Made by a program: the position numbers and the translations under genes
The notes under the pieces: generated by a model
Told to the model about the DNA's origin: nothing
What the model saw: only the letters and a program-made list of their open reading frames with translations
Database searches by the model: none
Origin: Thermoproteales archaeon
GTDB lineage: Archaea > Thermoproteota > Thermoprotei > Thermoproteales > Thermoproteaceae
Assembly (NCBI GenBank): GCA_027002815.1
Contig: JALWZH010000158.1
Span: 1-33,253 of the forward strand
Reading direction: 5' to 3'
Length of the DNA: 33,253 nucleotides
Shown here: one piece after another, positions 30,826 through 33,253 of the stretch
Layout of the letters: each line of letters begins with the position of its first letter
How positions within the stretch are numbered: the stretch's first letter is position 1

Positions 30826-31608
30826 ATGAAAAGGCTGTTGAGGAGAGTTTGGATGTGGGCCAGGATCTGCATGTCCTTCACATGGTTCTCCCCTACCACG
30901 GCGTTTAACATCTCGCTATCGGCGGCCGTGGACATGGCCATGTTCCTCCTGGGCAGGTGGCACAATCTGACCACTGTATTTGGTGGTCCATATATGCACA
31001 GGCAGTTGGGAGCCGCAGTGTACGTGAGGCCAATGACAGAGGACATGTACTACCTCATGTGGAGAAGGGAGGGGAAGATCCACGATCTCTTCGTGTCGCT
31101 CGTGGGTGAGGGGGACCACGTGGTTGATGTGGGGGCCAACGTGGGGTACTACACCCTCCTGGCCGCGTCAAGGGGGGCCACCGTGACAGCACTGGAACCC
31201 GTGCCGGAGACAGCGGCGGTCCTCATGGCTGTTGTGAGGGCCAACAAGCTTGAGGGGAGGGTCAGGGTGGTGCCGGCATGCGCGTGGGACCGGGAAACCT
31301 CACTGGGGCTGGTGGTCCCCGCGGGGAGGGACGATGGGATAGCCACGGGGTTTGACAGATATGAGGGGAAGAGAGTGACCGTCAAGTGTACCCGCCTGGA
31401 CAGGTTGGTCCGGGAAGCAAGGCTAGTCAAGATCGATGTGGAGGGGGCCGAATATGAGGCCCTCCGGGGAATGGAGGGTATAGTGGACAGAGTCCAACAT
31501 ATAATACTGGAGGTCAGCAGACGGCCCCGAGAGATATGGGAAACCTTGAGGGGGTGGGGATTCCACGTGGAGAGGATAGGGAGAAACCACCTCCACGCGT
31601 ACAGATGA
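30826..31608 (+). CDS. FkbM-family methyltransferase
   Basis: The 260-residue protein has a basic, partly hydrophobic N-terminus followed by a Rossmann-type S-adenosylmethionine domain: GDHVVDVGANVGYYTLLAA (motif I), VTALEPVPE with the acidic loop, and LVKIDVEGAEYEALRGME, the FkbM signature D-V-E-G-A-E. These enzymes often O-methylate sugars of surface polysaccharides or glycolipids. Its position after wecB and before a glycosyltransferase relic supports that. The acceptor is not predictable. Confidence 0.87.
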   Translation: MKRLLRRVWMWARICMSFTWFSPTTAFNISLSAAVDMAMFLLGRWHNLTTVFGGPYMHRQLGAAVYVRPMTEDMYYLMWRREGKIHDLFVSLVGEGDHVVDVGANVGYYTLLAASRGATVTALEPVPETAAVLMAVVRANKLEGRVRVVPACAWDRETSLGLVVPAGRDDGIATGFDRYEGKRVTVKCTRLDRLVREARLVKIDVEGAEYEALRGMEGIVDRVQHIILEVSRRPREIWETLRGWGFHVERIGRNHLHAYR

Positions 31609-31614
31609 AAATGC

Positions 31615-31951
31615 CCGTGGAAGAGGGTAACTCTTCACTACCACGGCTTGGACATAAGGGGTAGGTGATAGGAGGGGTATTGGTCAACGGCGCATATCGT
31701 GGTCGTGTCCACTCCGGTCCTTCTGGAGGGGGATCGTGCCCCATGCAACGTACATCCCCAATCCCATGGACACTGACATCTTCAGGTGCCCGTCGCAAAG
31801 AGAGGTGGGCACAGCGATCTTTATCCGTGCCTTCCGTAACACCTTGGATATGGACTTGCTACTGCTTGTCGTGTCCAATAGGCTTGTGTCCAGGTGTGAC
31901 CTCCATGTTTTAAACCACGCCTTGGCCTATGGCCATGTACGTTTCCCGTGA
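31615..31951 (+). pseudogene. Degraded GT4-type glycosyltransferase
   Basis: One frame reads VTLHYHGLDIRGR, then two stops (31666-31671), then STAHIVVVSTPVLLEGD in the same frame. A frameshift near 31735 leads to HATYIPNPMDTDIFRCPSQR and VGTAIFIRAFRNTLDMDLLL, ending at TGA 31951. The order HYHG-DIRG, VVVSTP, IPNP-D-DLF is exactly that of the intact glycosyltransferase at 24253-25047. About 110 codons are left; the N-terminal half is missing. The tail overlaps the promoter and first codons of the gamma-glutamyltransferase gene. Confidence 0.75.
31907..31915 (+). promoter_or_regulatory. TATA box of the gamma-glutamyltransferase gene
   Basis: The element gttttaaac is centred 24 bases before the ATG at 31935 and lies inside the glycosyltransferase pseudogene. 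Confidence 0.55.
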
Positions 31952-33253
31952 AGCCGTTGTGACCAGCGAGAGCTTCTTCGCGAGTAGAGTAGGCGTTGAC
32001 GTGCTCTCGAGGGGCGGCAACGCTGTTGATGCCGCTGTAGCAGTTAGCCTCGCCCTATCGGGTGTCCTGCCCCATCTGGGCGGGCTTGGCGGCGACTTAA
32101 TAGCGGTTGTACGTGGGGATAGGGTAAGGGTAGTGATGGGGATTGGGTGGTCCTCCTCGCTCCTCAGGGGTGTACCCCCTCTCAGGGGTCCGGAATCCGC
32201 AACGGTGCCGGGCCTTGTTAGGGGTCTCCAACTGCTCCACGCGAGGTACGGGTCAATGGAGTGGGGCAGGCTGGTGGGGCTAGCCGTCTCCTGGTTGGAG
32301 AGAGGGCCGCCAGCCCATTCAAGCCTAGTGCGGGCCCTGGGGAGGTACCGGGGGTTGCTGGCCGCTGATCGGGGTAGCAGGGAGTCGTACCTGTTCGCCG
32401 ATGTGGACGTGGGCGATCCATTCGTGCCTAGGGGCCTACTCAACGCGCTTAGGGTAATCGCAGACCACGGTGCCGACGGCTTTTACGATATTATCGCACG
32501 CGACATAGTGGAGTATACTGGGACTTTCACCTTGGACGACTTTACGCAGTACAGGGCTGTGGAGGCCGGCACGGTAGTGTATGAGTATCGGGGCTTCAGG
32601 GTACATGAGGTCCCGCCGCCCAGCATGGGTCTCACGACGCTCCTCATGCTACGTTTCTTGGAGGGCCACGAGTACGGGGCAAACAGCGGTGACAGGGTGT
32701 GTCGATATGTAGCTGCGGCGAGACGGGCCTACGGCATACGCAACGCGTATCTGGGCGATGTGGAGGTGGACGTTGGGAGGCTGTTGGCCGATCCCCCAAG
32801 AGTGCCCGATGCAGAGAGGCCGGGCATCAGGGAGGGGGACACCACGTACTTCGCTGTGGCTACCCGGGACATGTCCGTTTCAGCGATACAGAGCCTCTAC
32901 TATCCCTTTGGCAGTGGGATCACAGTGCCCGGCTGGGGAATAACGCTTAACAATAGGGCGTCTGATTTCGCCGAGGTGGGGCCGAACGCCGTTGCGCCGC
33001 GCAAGAGGCCGCTGCACACCCTCTCGGCGCTTTTGGTGGAGGGCGATGGGGAGGAGTACCTGTTGGGGGCCTCGGCGGGGCACTACAGGCCCTTCCTCTA
33101 CGCCTGGCTCGTGGACAACGTGGCCAGGTTCGGCCATGACGTGAGGCGCGCTGTGGCGTACCCAAGGGCGCTCTGGGAGGGGGGCAACGAGGTAAGCGTT
33201 GAGGTGGGGATAGGCGTTTGCCCGGGCCTCGTAGCCGAGCTTGTGGACTATCC
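31935..33253 (+). CDS. ggt: Gamma-glutamyltransferase, 3' end beyond the window
   Basis: The frame is open from the ATG at 31935 to the right edge, about 440 codons. It shows GGNAVDAAVAVSLALSGVLP and HLGGLGGDLIAV of the large-subunit region, EVPPPSMGLTTLLML, and the autoprocessing site GDTTYFAVATRD, where the first Thr of TTYF is the expected nucleophile, followed by YYPFGSGITVPGWGITLNNR. The enzyme is an Ntn hydrolase that cleaves gamma-glutamyl compounds after self-cleavage into two subunits. No signal peptide is visible, so it is probably cytosolic, as in several archaea. An in-frame ATG at 31929 is possible but TATA spacing favours 31935. Its relation to the glycan genes is unclear. Confidence 0.85.
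   Translation, partial: MYVSREAVVTSESFFASRVGVDVLSRGGNAVDAAVAVSLALSGVLPHLGGLGGDLIAVVRGDRVRVVMGIGWSSSLLRGVPPLRGPESATVPGLVRGLQLLHARYGSMEWGRLVGLAVSWLERGPPAHSSLVRALGRYRGLLAADRGSRESYLFADVDVGDPFVPRGLLNALRVIADHGADGFYDIIARDIVEYTGTFTLDDFTQYRAVEAGTVVYEYRGFRVHEVPPPSMGLTTLLMLRFLEGHEYGANSGDRVCRYVAAARRAYGIRNAYLGDVEVDVGRLLADPPRVPDAERPGIREGDTTYFAVATRDMSVSAIQSLYYPFGSGITVPGWGITLNNRASDFAEVGPNAVAPRKRPLHTLSALLVEGDGEEYLLGASAGHYRPFLYAWLVDNVARFGHDVRRAVAYPRALWEGGNEVSVEVGIGVCPGLVAELVDY

Noticed and set aside
1-33253. CRISPR arrays, rRNA genes, intact insertion sequences and replication origin
   Set aside because: No regularly spaced short repeats, rRNA signatures, complete transposase or origin boxes were seen on either strand; the only long repeats are the 90-bp and 102-bp pairs.

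Overview
The window looks like a piece of a hyperthermophilic crenarchaeal chromosome, most likely Thermoproteales (Thermoproteus/Pyrobaculum type). This rests on AGG-rich, GC-rich coding, mostly leaderless genes whose start codons lie about 21-26 nt after a TATA box, a tRNA with a non-canonical bulge-helix-bulge intron, HEPN- and PIN-type toxin-antitoxin genes, and a dissimilatory sulfite reductase operon. The genus is inferred.

Layout. 1-297 is the end of a citramalate/isopropylmalate synthase-type gene. 298-1445 is a decayed stretch with a frameshifted DUF3800 gene. 1503-8041 is central metabolism: malate synthase and a CoA-acylating aldehyde dehydrogenase diverge from a promoter region carrying two dyad sequences, followed by a Nudix hydrolase, a MaoC hydratase, and a three-gene overlapping operon of two tiny proteins plus a URO-D-like protein. 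8038-8851 is a HEPN gene with a partner protein containing a perfect 90-bp internal repeat. A likely C/D box sRNA (8892-8954) precedes the sdhABCD operon (9123-12128) and a short-chain acyl-CoA synthetase (12160-14052). These last genes would fit succinate/fumarate interconversion and a hydroxybutyrate- or acetate-activating step.

14207-17740 is accessory DNA: a PIN toxin gene flanked by two antitoxin genes that share a perfect 102-bp repeat, gene fragments, an AAA-type ATPase, and a 660-bp stretch with no intact gene. 17741-22511 holds the sulfite-respiration operon dsrA-dsrB-small gene, a cbiE-like tetrapyrrole methyltransferase, and a divergent double-hotdog thioesterase. A split tRNA-Thr(GGT) gene follows.

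From 22640 to about 31951 lies a partly AT-rich cell-surface polysaccharide region: a membrane-anchored glucuronyl C5-epimerase-like protein, three glycosyltransferase genes (one a pseudogene), an inverted sulfatase remnant, an alkaline-phosphatase-superfamily phosphodiesterase, UDP-GlcNAc 2-epimerase (wecB) and an FkbM methyltransferase. A gamma-glutamyltransferase gene runs off the right edge. All functions come from reading translated sequence and recognising family motifs. No database search was run.
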